Of a DNA stretch of 64,000 bases, positions 17,393-27,900 are shown piece after piece (position 1 is the stretch's first letter; each line of letters starts with the position of its first letter). The DNA comes from Boudabousia tangfeifanii (GTDB lineage Bacteria > Actinomycetota > Actinomycetes > Actinomycetales > Actinomycetaceae): assembly GCF_001856685.1 (NCBI RefSeq), contig NZ_CP017812.1, positions 496,001 through 560,000 of the forward strand, in the 5' to 3' direction. The position numbers and the translations under genes were made by a program. The notes under the pieces are model-generated. The model did not search any database and had not been told where the DNA came from. It was given only the letters and a program-made list of their open reading frames with translations.

Positions 17393-18604
17393 TTAACCCT
17401 CCACCCCAAACATCTTCTGCAGGCGGGTGATACCTTCCACCAGGTCGTCGTCTCCCAATGAGTAGGAGAAACGCAGGTAGCCAGGAGTACCAAAAGCTTC
17501 ACCCGGAACTACCGCAATTTGTGCGACTTCGAGGATCAACGCAGCCAAGTCGGTTGAAGTTTCTACCTTTTTTCCAGCAATCTCTTTGCCGAGGACGTTT
17601 TTGACTTCTGGGTAAACGTAGAAGGCGCCCTGCGGGGTCGGAACCTCAAAGCCGGGGATCTTTCGAAGCATTTCTACCATGGTGAGCCGACGACGATTGA
17701 AAGCTTCACGCATACTTTCCACTACGCTCAAGTCTCCGCTGACTGCAGCCAACGCAGCTTGTTGAGCAACGTTACAAACATTGGAAGTTAGATGGCTCTG
17801 GAAGTTGGTGGCGGCAGCAATAACATCGGCTGGGCCGATCATCCAGCCTACTCGCCAACCAGTCATGGCGTAAGTCTTTGCTACCCCATTTAGTAGGATG
17901 GTTTGCTCTGCTAGATCTGGACAAACTTCCAGCACGGAGGTGAATTCGACACCGTCGTAAACTAGGTGCTCGTAAATTTCATCACTGATTACCCAGACAC
18001 CGTTTTCTAAAGCCCAATTAGCTATCGCGGCAGTTTCTTCTCGAGAATAAACTGCCCCAGTTGGGTTGGAAGGAGAGCAGAAAACTAAAGCTTTGGTGTT
18101 TTCAGTGCGCGCTGCTTCTAGCTGATCGACAGTAACTTTGTAATCAGCCTTAGCATCGGCCACCACTGGAACTGCGCTAGCCCCGGTAAGGGCGATTGCT
18201 TCTGGATAAGTGGTCCAATATGGGGCCGGCAATAACACCTCGTCGCCTGGATCCAAAATACTGGCGAAAGCTTGGAATACTGCCTGTTTGCCACCATTAG
18301 TAATCAAGACGTTATTAGGGTCTACTGTTAGGTCTCGCTCGTTAGCGAGTTTCTGGCAGATTGCTTCACGTAAGGGGAGCAGACCCTTGGTGGGGGAATA
18401 GCGATGATTCGCGGGATTCGCAGCGGCTTCTTGCGCGGCTTTAACAATGTATGGCGCAGTAGGAAAATCAGGTTCCCCCGCACCAAAACCAATTACTGGA
18501 GCGCCGGCGGCTTTAAGTGCCTTTGCTTTAGCATCAACCGCCAAGGTGGCAGACGGAGCAATGGCGGCAAGACGGGCGGAAATACGACGGGCGTTACTAC
18601 TCAT
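17393..18604 (-). CDS. aspC: Aspartate aminotransferase (class I, PLP-dependent)
   Basis: 403 residues, cytoplasmic, transfers amino groups between aspartate and 2-oxoglutarate. Seen: [13 protein letters not shown] near the N-terminus, [24 protein letters not shown], the PLP-lysine segment [16 protein letters not shown] near residue 230-245, and [12 protein letters not shown] with the substrate-carboxylate arginine. It is the first gene of the minus-strand operon and diverges from tRNA-Trp and secE, the standard actinobacterial neighbourhood. No clear Shine-Dalgarno sequence precedes the ATG, so a leaderless message is possible. Confidence 0.94.
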   Translation of the reverse strand: MSSNARRISARLAAIAPSATLAVDAKAKALKAAGAPVIGFGAGEPDFPTAPYIVKAAQEAAANPANHRYSPTKGLLPLREAICQKLANERDLTVDPNNVLITNGGKQAVFQAFASILDPGDEVLLPAPYWTTYPEAIALTGASAVPVVADAKADYKVTVDQLEAARTENTKALVFCSPSNPTGAVYSREETAAIANWALENGVWVISDEIYEHLVYDGVEFTSVLEVCPDLAEQTILLNGVAKTYAMTGWRVGWMIGPADVIAAATNFQSHLTSNVCNVAQQAALAAVSGDLSVVESMREAFNRRRLTMVEMLRKIPGFEVPTPQGAFYVYPEVKNVLGKEIAGKKVETSTDLAALILEVAQIAVVPGEAFGTPGYLRFSYSLGDDDLVEGITRLQKMFGVEG

Positions 18605-18686
18605 GTGTTAATCGTGCCACGGGATGGCGCAAAATGCATATTACAGGCGCAAATTTTGCAGAAAACTAAGAGATTTTCTGTTCAAG

Positions 18687-18715
18687 TGGACGAAAGGATA
18701 TTTAGTGTCTATACT
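18687..18715 (+). promoter_or_regulatory. Promoter for tRNA-Trp and secE-nusG
   Basis: TGGACG (18687-18692), 17-base spacer, TATACT (18710-18715). Expected start near 18722, about 30 bases before the tRNA. Confidence 0.65.
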
Positions 18716-18752
18716 GTTCCGAGTGCGAAACACGGAAACGTGTCGTAGCCGT

Positions 18753-18825
18753 AGGGCAGTGGCGCAATTGGTAGCGCACCGGTCTCCAAAACCGGCGGTT
18801 GTGGGTTCGAGTCCCGCCTGCCCTG
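18753..18825 (+). tRNA. tRNA-Trp (anticodon CCA)
   Basis: 73 bases. Acceptor AGGGCAG pairs with CTGCCCT, anticodon stem CCGGT/ACCGG encloses CTCCAAA (anticodon CCA), T stem GTGGG/CCCGC with TTCGAGT loop. No encoded CCA end. Placement directly before secE is typical. Confidence 0.96.
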
Positions 18826-18877
18826 CTAGTACTATATAAAAGTACTTAATGGGACTTCAGTATTTTAGGAGGACAGC

Positions 18878-19105
18878 TTGGACGAGGCGCTCAAGTCTAA
18901 CGAAGAAGAAAAATTGGGTTTCTTCGGCCGCATCATGCTGTTCATTCGCCAGGTAATCCTAGAACTTAAAAAAGTTGTTTACCCAACCAAGGATGAGCTC
19001 TGGACCTACTTCCTCGTAGTGATCTTCTTTGTGGCTGTTTTAATGGCTTTTATTGGTCTAGTAGATCTCGGTATGGGATGGCTCTCAGCTAAGATCTTTG
19101 GCTAA
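18878..19105 (+). CDS. secE: Preprotein translocase subunit SecE
   Basis: 75 residues, single membrane helix form. It stabilises SecY in the SecYEG channel. The amphipathic segment IRQVILELKKVVYPTKDELW is the conserved SecE motif, followed by one transmembrane helix (about residues 42-66). TTG start with AGGAGGAC immediately upstream. It precedes nusG as in most bacteria; the partner secY is at the end of this window. Confidence 0.95.
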   Translation: MDEALKSNEEEKLGFFGRIMLFIRQVILELKKVVYPTKDELWTYFLVVIFFVAVLMAFIGLVDLGMGWLSAKIFG

Positions 19106-19148
19106 TCTGACGAATAACGCTGTCAGCCTGTATAATCAGAACGTAACG

Positions 19149-19176
19149 TTTGCCCGGCCCTTGTAGGCCGGGCAAA
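19149..19176 (+). terminator. Hairpin between secE and nusG (partial terminator or attenuator)
   Basis: Perfect 11-bp stem TTTGCCCGGCC / GGCCGGGCAAA with a 6-base loop. The following ATCATATCTTTT is only moderately T-rich, so readthrough is likely. Confidence 0.5.
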
Positions 19177-19230
19177 ATCATATCTTTTAACACCCCAGGA
19201 ACTGCCTGGTTTGTCGGTTAAGGAGTATTT

Positions 19231-20202
19231 GTGAGCGACGAACAGAATGCCGCAGAAGTAACCCCAGAGGAAGAACTAGAAGCTACCATGTCGGAAGCTC
19301 AAGTAGAAGACCTTGCTAATGAAGTTACTGCTGAAGCAGAAGAAGAAACACCAGCTGTACAAGAAGAAGCTGCGCAAGAAGGCGTAGCTGAAGAAAAAAG
19401 CTCAAGTTTAAACCTTGCTGAGGTAATGTCAGAACTTATTCCTAACAAGGATAAGGAAAAGAAGGTTGAAGAACAGTTTGGCGAAGAACAGGCTCGAATT
19501 GTAGCTCAAGCGGTAGTAAGTGCTGCCAAGGCTGCAGATCAGCCAGTAGATGTGGAAAAGTCGGTTGCACACTTTCTTAATCAGTTCCGCACCTACGCTC
19601 GGTTCCTGCCGGGCAACTGGTACATTGTTCACTCTTACTCGGGTCACGAGCGTAAGGTGAAAGCAAACCTAGAACAGCGCGCTTCGACCCTTGGCATGGA
19701 AAACTACATTCACGAAGTACTCGTGCCAATGGAAGAAATCGTTGAGATGAAAAATACTCAGCGCAAGAAGATCACTCGCGTGCGCATGCCTGGATACGTG
19801 ATGGTTCGTATGGGACTTGACAACGATAATGCGGTTCTTCGTCTGGTTAAAGATACTCCAGCAGTTACCGGCTTCGTGGGCGATTCGCGTCTAAAGGACC
19901 GTGAAGATCAGATTCCTACTCCTCTTTCTTTCCAAGAGGTTTACAACATGATTGCTCCTGGAATTGAGCAGTCCTTCTTGCGTGCCCTAGAAGAAGTAGC
20001 TGTTGCAACTCCAGAAGCAGCAGTCAAGGTTGAGTTCGAAATCGGCGAAACCGTTATGGTGGTCAATGGTCCATTTACTGGCCAGTCTGCTTCCGTTGCA
20101 GAAATCATGCCGGAATCGAAGAAGCTAGTCGTTACTTTGACCCTATTTGGTCGCGATACTCAGACCGAGTTGGCCATGACCGACGTTTCCAAGGAAGAAT
20201 AA
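19231..20202 (+). CDS. nusG: Transcription termination/antitermination protein NusG
   Basis: 323 residues, GTG start after AAGGAG. The NGN domain begins at NWYIVHSYSGHERKVKANLE near residue 129 and includes VRMPGYVMVRM; the KOW domain FEIGETVMVVNGPFTGQSA is near residue 270-288. NusG binds RNA polymerase and links it to the ribosome and Rho. The first 125 or so residues are a Glu/Ala-rich acidic extension, longer than in Escherichia coli but common in actinobacteria. It lies between secE and rplK. Confidence 0.96.
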   Translation: MSDEQNAAEVTPEEELEATMSEAQVEDLANEVTAEAEEETPAVQEEAAQEGVAEEKSSSLNLAEVMSELIPNKDKEKKVEEQFGEEQARIVAQAVVSAAKAADQPVDVEKSVAHFLNQFRTYARFLPGNWYIVHSYSGHERKVKANLEQRASTLGMENYIHEVLVPMEEIVEMKNTQRKKITRVRMPGYVMVRMGLDNDNAVLRLVKDTPAVTGFVGDSRLKDREDQIPTPLSFQEVYNMIAPGIEQSFLRALEEVAVATPEAAVKVEFEIGETVMVVNGPFTGQSASVAEIMPESKKLVVTLTLFGRDTQTELAMTDVSKEE

Positions 20203-20225
20203 TCTTCCTCCCAAAATGTGAAATT

Positions 20226-20258
20226 GGGCGCCGGCTTTGCTTTGCAGGGCCGGCGCCC
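20226..20258 (+). terminator. GC-rich hairpin between nusG and rplK
   Basis: 10-bp stem GGGCGCCGGC / GCCGGCGCCC. No T-run follows, so it is a stem-loop with possible attenuator role rather than a strong terminator. Confidence 0.45.
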
Positions 20259-20277
20259 GTATCATAGTTAATTGCGT

Positions 20278-20326
20278 CCGACTTAGGTCGGGTGTATTTT
20301 GTCCAGTCGACTATCGTTTGATAGTC
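20278..20326 (+). promoter_or_regulatory. rplK leader stem-loops
   Basis: Two short hairpins, CCGAC/GTCGG (20278-20291) and GACTATC/GATAGTC with GTTT loop (20309-20326), precede rplK. Structured leaders upstream of rplKA are often L1 autoregulation targets. The role here is inferred from position. Confidence 0.35.
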
Positions 20327-20357
20327 GTTCCGTAGCTAAAATTAAGGACCCTGATTT

Positions 20358-20789
20358 ATGGCTCCCAAGAAAAAGGTTACCGGCCTGATCAAACTTCAGA
20401 TCCAGGCTGGCGCCGCTAACCCAGCGCCTCCAGTAGGTCCCGCGCTTGGTCAGCACGGCGTTAACATCATGGAATTCTGCAAAGCCTACAACGCTGCTAC
20501 CGAATCGCAGCGCGGCAACATTATTCCAGTTGAAATCACTGTTTACGAAGATCGTTCGTTTACCTTCATCACCAAGACCCCACCAGCATCCCAGCTCATT
20601 AAGAAGGCTGCCGGTGTTGCTAAGGGTTCTGGCGTACCTCACACCCAGAAGGTTGGCAAGCTAACCGGTGCACAGGTTCGCGAAATCGCCGAATTCAAGA
20701 TGCAGGATTTGAACGCCAACGACATCGAAGCTGCCGCTAAGATCATCGCTGGTACCGCCCGTTCCATGGGGATCGATGTGGAAGCCTGA
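20358..20789 (+). CDS. rplK: 50S ribosomal protein L11
   Basis: 143 residues. [20 protein letters not shown] is the proline-rich N-terminal signature; [12 protein letters not shown] and GTARSMGI are also conserved. L11 forms the GTPase-associated centre with 23S rRNA and is the thiostrepton-binding site. ATG start with AAGGA upstream. Paired with rplA. Confidence 0.97.
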   Translation: MAPKKKVTGLIKLQIQAGAANPAPPVGPALGQHGVNIMEFCKAYNAATESQRGNIIPVEITVYEDRSFTFITKTPPASQLIKKAAGVAKGSGVPHTQKVGKLTGAQVREIAEFKMQDLNANDIEAAAKIIAGTARSMGIDVEA

Positions 20790-20885
20790 TCGGCTTTCCA
20801 CCGTAATCTATACGTTAAGCACCCCCGTGGTGCCGTGGTAGGGCCGCGCAGCCCTGACCACAACTGCTAAGGAGAAATGCAGAAT

Positions 20886-21599
20886 ATGAAGCGCTCGAAG
20901 AACTACCGCAAGTCTGCGGAAAAGATTCACGCTGGCGAACTATACGCTCCACTTGAAGCGTTCCAGCTAGCTAAAGATACTTCCACCACCAAGTTCGACG
21001 CTACCGTCGAAGTTGCTTTCCGTTTGGGTGTTGACCCTCGTAAAGCTGACCAGATGGTGCGTGGTACTGTCTCGCTACCTCACGGTACCGGTAAGACCGC
21101 TAGGGTCCTGGTCTTCGCCGTTGGTGACAAAGCGCAGGCAGCATTGGACGCCGGTGCTGACGAAGTCGGCGGCGACGAACTAATCGAAAAGGTAGCCAAG
21201 GGCTACACCGACTTTGATGTAGCAGTTGCTACCCCTGACTTGATGGGCAAGGTTGGTCGTCTAGGTCGCGTGCTAGGTCCTCGTGGTTTGATGCCAAACC
21301 CCAAGACCGGTACTGTCACCATGGACACAGCCAAGGCTGTTAAGGAAATCAAGGGCGGTCGTATTGAGTTCCGCGTTGACAAGCACGCCAACCTTCACTT
21401 CATCGTTGGTAAGGCCTCCTTCTCGGTCGAACAGCTCGTGGAAAACTACGCTGCTGCTCAGGAAGAAATCTTGCGTCTAAAGCCAGCTTCTTCCAAGGGC
21501 CGTTACATCATGAAGGCAACCGTCTCCACCACTATGGGTCCTGGCATTCCATTGGATGCTTCCAAGACTCGTAACCTCCTCAGCGAGAACGCTGCCTGA
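20886..21599 (+). CDS. rplA: 50S ribosomal protein L1
   Basis: 237 residues from the ATG at 20886. The in-frame ATG at 20877 is only two bases from GGAG, too close, and the family normally begins MKRSKNYR as here. Seen: [32 protein letters not shown] and [16 protein letters not shown]1 forms the mobile stalk at the ribosomal E site and in many bacteria represses its own operon by binding the mRNA leader. A strong terminator follows. Confidence 0.95.
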   Translation: MKRSKNYRKSAEKIHAGELYAPLEAFQLAKDTSTTKFDATVEVAFRLGVDPRKADQMVRGTVSLPHGTGKTARVLVFAVGDKAQAALDAGADEVGGDELIEKVAKGYTDFDVAVATPDLMGKVGRLGRVLGPRGLMPNPKTGTVTMDTAKAVKEIKGGRIEFRVDKHANLHFIVGKASFSVEQLVENYAAAQEEILRLKPASSKGRYIMKATVSTTMGPGIPLDASKTRNLLSENAA

Positions 21600-21612
21600 T
21601 TTATTCAGCTTT

Positions 21613-21646
21613 AAGCCCCCTGACCATTTTGGTCAGGGGGCTTTTT
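21613..21646 (+). terminator. Terminator after rplKA
   Basis: 13-bp stem AAGCCCCCTGACC / GGTCAGGGGGCTT, 5-base loop, then TTT. Strong intrinsic terminator. Confidence 0.9.
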
Positions 21647-21770
21647 GTTCCTTGGGTATCGGTACAACAGGTAGTCGCACACAAGCTTCTGGGACTTTGT
21701 GTCCGCTCTAGTATATTTCACCTGATAAGACAAGCTTAATGAGTACCTTCTTCTGCTTCTGTGCTGAAAA

Positions 21771-21891
21771 TTATGCAGAACGGTGGTTAAAATATAAGGG
21801 TTGAAACATGTGTTTCGCCATGCTGTCTGCCTCAGCACCGAAGCTGGGCGGGGCCTGTGGAACTTCCACACTCGGTAGGATTTCTCCTACC
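21771..21891 (+). promoter_or_regulatory. Upstream region of the GH101 gene: possible promoter and two leader hairpins
   Basis: A possible TTATGC (21771), 16-base spacer, TATAAG (21793-21798) promoter. Downstream are a TGTGGAA/TTCCACA dyad (21856-21870) and a GGTAGGA/TCCTACC hairpin with TTTC loop (21874-21891). The rest of the 324-base gap holds the rplA terminator and nothing else I can name. Confidence 0.3.
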
Positions 21892-21923
21892 CGGCGGGTT
21901 CTAATGAAAGGACGACGACGTTC

Positions 21924-24900
21924 ATGTCAACTAGTAACGGAAGGAATAGCCGTACTACCGTCTCTGCGTTCGTCACGCTGGCTATGCTCTCTACCGGTTT
22001 GTGGGCCTCAGCTCCCTCGGTGGCTCAAGCGGCAGAACCAAAGGATGTTACGAGCTTAATCGTTCGTGATACCGCGCGTGTCGACTCCACCACCAAGGCG
22101 GAGGGCGCAGGCAACGGTACAGCTTTGGCGGCTATCGATGGAAATAAAGCCACTTATTGGCATACTGAGTGGAGTGGGACTAAGCCACCACCACCACATT
22201 ACTGGGAGGGCCGTTTTGAAACGGCCCAGCCACTTTCCCGAGTCGTATTGACCCCACGTCAATCTTCCGGTGGCTCCGGTCGAGTCAAGGGGTACGAACT
22301 TCGCGCTTCTAACGATTGCTACGAGGGCTCCGCCCTCAATAAAGAAGCAATTGAGAGCTGGGAAGTTTTAGCTAAAGGTAGTGCTGCGGAGGAAGAATAC
22401 CGTAGTAAGGACCTAGTGATTGATGTTGCGCCAAACAAAGTCAAGGACGTCAAGTGCTTTGCGGTTAAATACCTGTCCGCTTGGGGCGGCCTAGCTGGGT
22501 ATTCGGAAACGGTTGCTTCATTAGCAGAACTTCACGCATGGATTAATACCACTCCTGCGGCAACTCCTTCTCCCGAAGCCCCATCAGAACCTGCACCTCC
22601 AAGCGGGGAAGCTCGTCCTTTGCCAGCAGAACTCACGGCAGTACCTGAAGGAGCTCATGAGATCACTGATGGTAACTTGACTGTGCGTTTGTTCCCAGAT
22701 GCGCCTGCGGTAGTTAACTACCAGCTGAACAATAAAACTATCCGTGGTGTCTATGGAACTCCAGTTAAGAAGATTGAAATTGGTAAATACGCCTCTCAAA
22801 AGGGCGCACTGAATACCAACGAATATGACTTCACGGTTGGTCAGGTCACCAAGACTGCTACAAAGGTTACCTACCCGTTGACCGTGACTGGTTTGGCTGG
22901 TGTCAAACTTGACGTGGTCTATGAACTCAAAGACGGCAACCTGGTGATGTCTTTGCAAAACGTCAAGGACCCAGGCAAGCTGGTTAATACCATCGCTTTG
23001 CCAAAGACTCCTTTGATGTCACTCGGTTCTGATGATGCCCAAGCTACTATGTCTTCGGCCCGAGTGGTAGTTAACCGTGCGTACAAGTCTGATCGGTTTG
23101 AAAAGGTCGTCTCTAGCGAGCCATATGATGAGCGCAAGCCCGTCTACATGGCAATCATGAACAATAAGGACTTGGCTGCTGGCTTCGAAGGTAATATGAC
23201 CCTTGACGGAGGCCTGGGAGCTTCTTCCGACTACGACACCCCTCGCTTCTGGATGAACCTGAGCGAAGCCAATAATGCCAAGATTGCGACAGTTACTCCT
23301 TACCGTTGGGTTTACCGTTCCCGTGGTGCCGACCTCGGCATTGGGACTGAAGACAACCTTTTTGTAAAGGTGCGTTTGACCGAGGACGCTAACTCCGATG
23401 GGAAGGTTGACTGGCAAGATGGCGCGATTGCCACTCGCGATGTTTATGACAAGTATGTTGGTTGGAATGATGTCAAGAATCTTGTGATTGGCCGTATTCC
23501 GTTCAACATCGTCTCCCAGGCTACTCACCCCTTCTTGCGCACTTTGGATGACACCAAGCGTATTTCGCTTGCTACTGACAACCTTGGTCAGCAAGCAATC
23601 TTGAAGGGCTACCAGTCAGAAGGGCACGACGCTGCCCACCCGGACTACGGTGGTCATTACAACGTTCGTGCCGGTGGCTTGGAAGACCTAAAGAAGCTGG
23701 TCAACGATGGCAAGCAGTACAACACCACTTTTGGTGTCCACATTAACGCCATCGAAACTTATTCTGAAGCAAAGCACTTTGGTGACACCGTCCGGTATCC
23801 GCTAGTAAAAGCTTGGAACTGGATGAACCTGGCATACCGCATGGATTACATTAAGGATCTGGGTTCAAGGAACCTAATCAATCGTATCCAGCAGTTCCGT
23901 GAAGAAGTACCGGACAACATGTCCTACTTGTACTTCGACACGCACTTCCCCTACGGCTACCAGAATTTGAAGATGGTAGACGAAATGAACAAGGCTGCAG
24001 TTGCGGCAGGTCGCGCACCTTGGCGTGTTGCTTCCGAATGGGCTGCATCGATTCCTCATGCCAACACTTGGTCGCACTGGACCCAAGAAGAACGCTATGG
24101 TGGTAAGCATACTAAGGGCTACACTTCCCAGATTATGCGTTTCGTCTTGAATCAGTCGCGTGATACTTGGAACCCGAACTCGATTTTGGGCAACTCCAAT
24201 ATCGTGGAGTTCGAAGGTTGGACCAACCATCAGGACTACCAGGGCTTCATCGACAATGTGTGGCAGCGTAACTTGCCGACCAAGTTCCTTCAGCAGTCAC
24301 CAATCGTGAAGTGGGAAGAAAACAAGATCACCTTCGAAAACGGTACGGTAGCGACCTCGCCGCGCTCTTCGTTGATCACTGATTTTTCTGGTACCGACCT
24401 CGGTAAGGACCGCACCATCAACTACAAGGGTGTGGTGGTTTACAAGGGTGGTAACTACCTCTTCCCGTGGACTGACGGGGGCGCAGAACGCCTCTACCAC
24501 TACAACCAAGATGGTGGCCAGACAACCTGGACTTTGAACAGTGACTGGAGCGGCTACTCGACCTTGAAGCTGTACAAGCTAACTGATGATGGTCGCAAGC
24601 TGATCAAGGATGTCCCAGTCTCGGGTGGCCAAATCACCTTGGATGCGGAAGAAAACACCGCTTACGTTCTCTACCCAGGTACGAAGGCGCCAGCTGCTCA
24701 GAACGTTCAATGGGGTGCTCACACTCGGTTGAATGACCCTGGTTTCTACTCCGGTAAGCTCGATGGTTACCAGAAGACTGGCAAGGTTTTGGTTAAGCCG
24801 AACGCTCACAACAACCGTGAAGCTGTCTTCGGTTCCGGGGCTGCTTCGCTATCGCAGACGGTTACTTTGCCTGCTGGTGACTGGAACTACTGGACTTGGT

Positions 24901-27900
24901 TCGAGATTAACCCAGGCCAGAAGCGTGACTTCACCATTTCTGCCGAGGGCTCTGGCGTTAAGCCAACTAAGTACCAAGCCGGAGAAACTGGCAAGGTGGC
25001 CACCACTGTAAACCAGTCTGCTGCTAAGAACTTTGTTGGTTCTGACGAAAAGCACGACTTTAGAGGCAATTCGACCTGGCAACGTATCCGAGTGACTTTC
25101 CACTTGGATCAGGAAACTCCAGTTACCTTGAAACTTGCTGCAGGCGAGGGTGATACCCAGATCAAGGTTGACGATCAGCGTGTAGTACCTTTCGTGGCAC
25201 CTACTGATCCAGCCCCAACTGATCAGACTGTGCTCTTCGACGATTTCGAAAACGTGGACACTGGTTACTGGCCATTTGTCGGCGGCACTGTTGATCAGGG
25301 CGATGCTCGTACTCAGCTAGCTGAACGCAACGAACCATTCTCGCAAGCAGGTTGGGACGATAAGCCAATTGATAACGTGCTAAGTGGAAAGTGGTCTTTG
25401 CTAGCTCACCAAGAAGGTAGCGGTGTGATGTTCCGTACCGTCCCTCAGTCGGTGCCAATGGAAGCTGGTCACAAGTACCGGGTATCTTTCCAGTACCAGG
25501 CTAAGCACGGTCCAAACGCCGCAGGCGCTCCTGCCAATAAGTGGCGGCTAGTTTCCGAAGCACCAAATGGTGAAGGTGGTTTCAAGCGAGCAGTGCTAGA
25601 TGAGGAAGGCCTCGAACGAGCTGCTGGTACTACCAAGACCTTCGTTAAGGAATTTAGCGTAGACACCTACACTCCAGTCTCGATGGAATTTGTCCACCGT
25701 GGTTCTGGCGATGTTTGGGATGACTTCGCTATCGACAACTTCCGTTTGGAAGACTTGGGTGAAACTGAAGTTGCTCCAGCTCGGGCACAACTAGATGCTC
25801 CAGTTACTAAGGTAGTTAATGCCGAACCAAGTGAAGTTCCAGTTAACTTGATTTCGGAAGAACCCAAGAATGCTACCGATGTCACTTGGACTCTAACCGG
25901 CCCTGAAGGTTGGAAGGCCACTCCTAAGGCTGGCAACCCAACCACTGTTGATGCAGGCCAGACCGTTACTGGTAAGTGGGATGTGACTGCTCCGGTCGAT
26001 CAGACAGAAGCAATCATGACCGCCACCGTTACCTACAAGATTGATGGCCGTGTTCACTCCCTCAGTCACCCAGTACGCGTAATCGCCCTCGAAAAGGAAA
26101 AGCAGCTCCTCTCGGATCAGCCTGTTCCAAGTGGATCCCGGAATGGTTGGGGTCCAATCGAACGCGATATGTCCAACGGTGAATCTGATTCCGGTGATGG
26201 TACGACTCTGACTGTTGCTGGTCGCACCTACGAGAAGGGCCTTGGCGCTCACGCAGTTAGCTCCGTAACTTACCCAGTACCTGCTGGTTTCGATGAGTTC
26301 CGCACCCTCATTGGGGTAGACGATGAAACCGGTCGAGGCTCGGTAGAGTTCGAAGTTTGGGTTGATGGCCAGAGGGTCTATGGTCCAGAAGGTATGCGTG
26401 CGGGCACTACCGCTAAAGAGGTCCGCATTCCTGTCAAGGGTGCAGGCAACGTCACCTTGAAGGTCAAGGACGGCGGCGATGGTGTTGGTGGCGACCACGC
26501 AGACTGGTTGTTCCCACGTTTCATTAAGAGTCCAGTTGCTCCTACTCCGGAGCCAAGCGTTGAGCCCACTCCTGAGCCAACTAAGGAACCAACTCCGGAA
26601 CCCACCAAGGAACCAACTGTTGAGCCGACTACAGAGCCAACTCCAGTTCCTACCCCGGCTCCGGAGCCAACCAAGGAACCTACCGTTGAACCGACTCCGG
26701 TTCCAACCCCAGTTCCCCCGGTTAAGCCTGAGCCTACTCCGGCTCCTAAGCCACCGGTGAAGCCGACTCCGGAACAGCCGAAGCCGCCGGTTAAGCCAGA
26801 GCCGACTCCGGTTTTGCCTGATCCGAAGCCAGAGCCGAAGCCGTTGCCTCCGGTTAAGCCGCAGCCTCCGGTCACGCCTGAGCCAACCAAGGAACCGGCA
26901 CCGAAGCCAGAGCCGACCCCGGCTCCTAAGCCTCCGGTAAAGCCGACTCCGGAACAGCCGAAGCCTCCGGTAAAGCCAGAGCCAACTCCAGCTCCTAAGC
27001 CTCCGGTTAAGCCAGAACCTACCCCGGTTTTGCCTGATCCGAAGCCAGAGCCGAAGCCGTTGCCTCCGGTTAAGCCACAGCCTCCGGTAAAGCCGACTCC
27101 GGAACAGCCGAAGCCTCCGGTTAAGCCTGAGCCCAAGCCGCAACCTCCGGTTAAGCCTGAGCCCAAGCCGCAGCCACCGGTTAAGCCTGAGCCCAAGCCG
27201 CAACCTCCGGTTAAGCCTGAGCCCAAGCCGCAGCCACCGGTTAAGCCTGAGCCCAAGCCGCAACCTCCGGTTAAGCCTGAGCCCAAGCCGCAGCCACCGG
27301 TTAAGCCTGAGCCCAAGCCGCAACCTCCGGTTAAGCCTGAGCCCAAGCCGCAACCTCCGGTTAAGCCTGAGCCCAAGCCGCAGCCACCGGTTAAGCCTGA
27401 GCCCAAGCCGCAACCTAAGCCTTGTACTGATAAGGAATACAAGGTGACCCGTCCTCGGGCTCCACGTCCTGAGTTCCAAGGGTTCAAGGACGTCTCACTC
27501 GACAACTTCTTCGCCGGTGAGATTGAATGGATGCGTGCCCAAGGGTACTCGACCGGTTGGCATGACCGTACCTTCCGTCCTCTCCTCGGGGTGGAACGCC
27601 AGGCAGTGGCCGCCTTCTTCTGGCGACTAGCTCACGACCGTGCTGGAGAACCAGCACCAAAGGCTGCAAAGTCTTTGTACCGTGACGTGACTAAGAACCG
27701 GATCTTCTCGAAGGAAATTACTTGGCTAACTGAAACCGGTATTTCTACCGGTTGGGCTGACGGAACCTTCCGTCCAGATGCTCCTATTGAGCGCCAAGCC
27801 TTTGTAGCTATGTTGCACCGTTTCTGCACCAAGTTCGAGCAGGCATGTGTGCCTGGTCTTGCCAAGTTGCCAGCAGTAGCTCCACACTTCAAGGACATGG

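Noticed and set aside
21808..22059. 83-residue open frame overlapping the start of the GH101 gene
   Set aside because: No ribosome binding site, unlike any family I know, and it overlaps the signal peptide of a clear gene in another frame.
27121..27420. 30-bp regular repeats as a CRISPR array
   Set aside because: There are no unique spacers. Units are contiguous and in frame within a protein gene.
25893..27479. Open frames of 375-528 residues antisense to the GH101 repeat tract (Leu/Arg- or Gly-rich)
   Set aside because: They mirror the proline-repeat codons of the sense gene, have no ribosome binding site, and consist only of the translated repeat.
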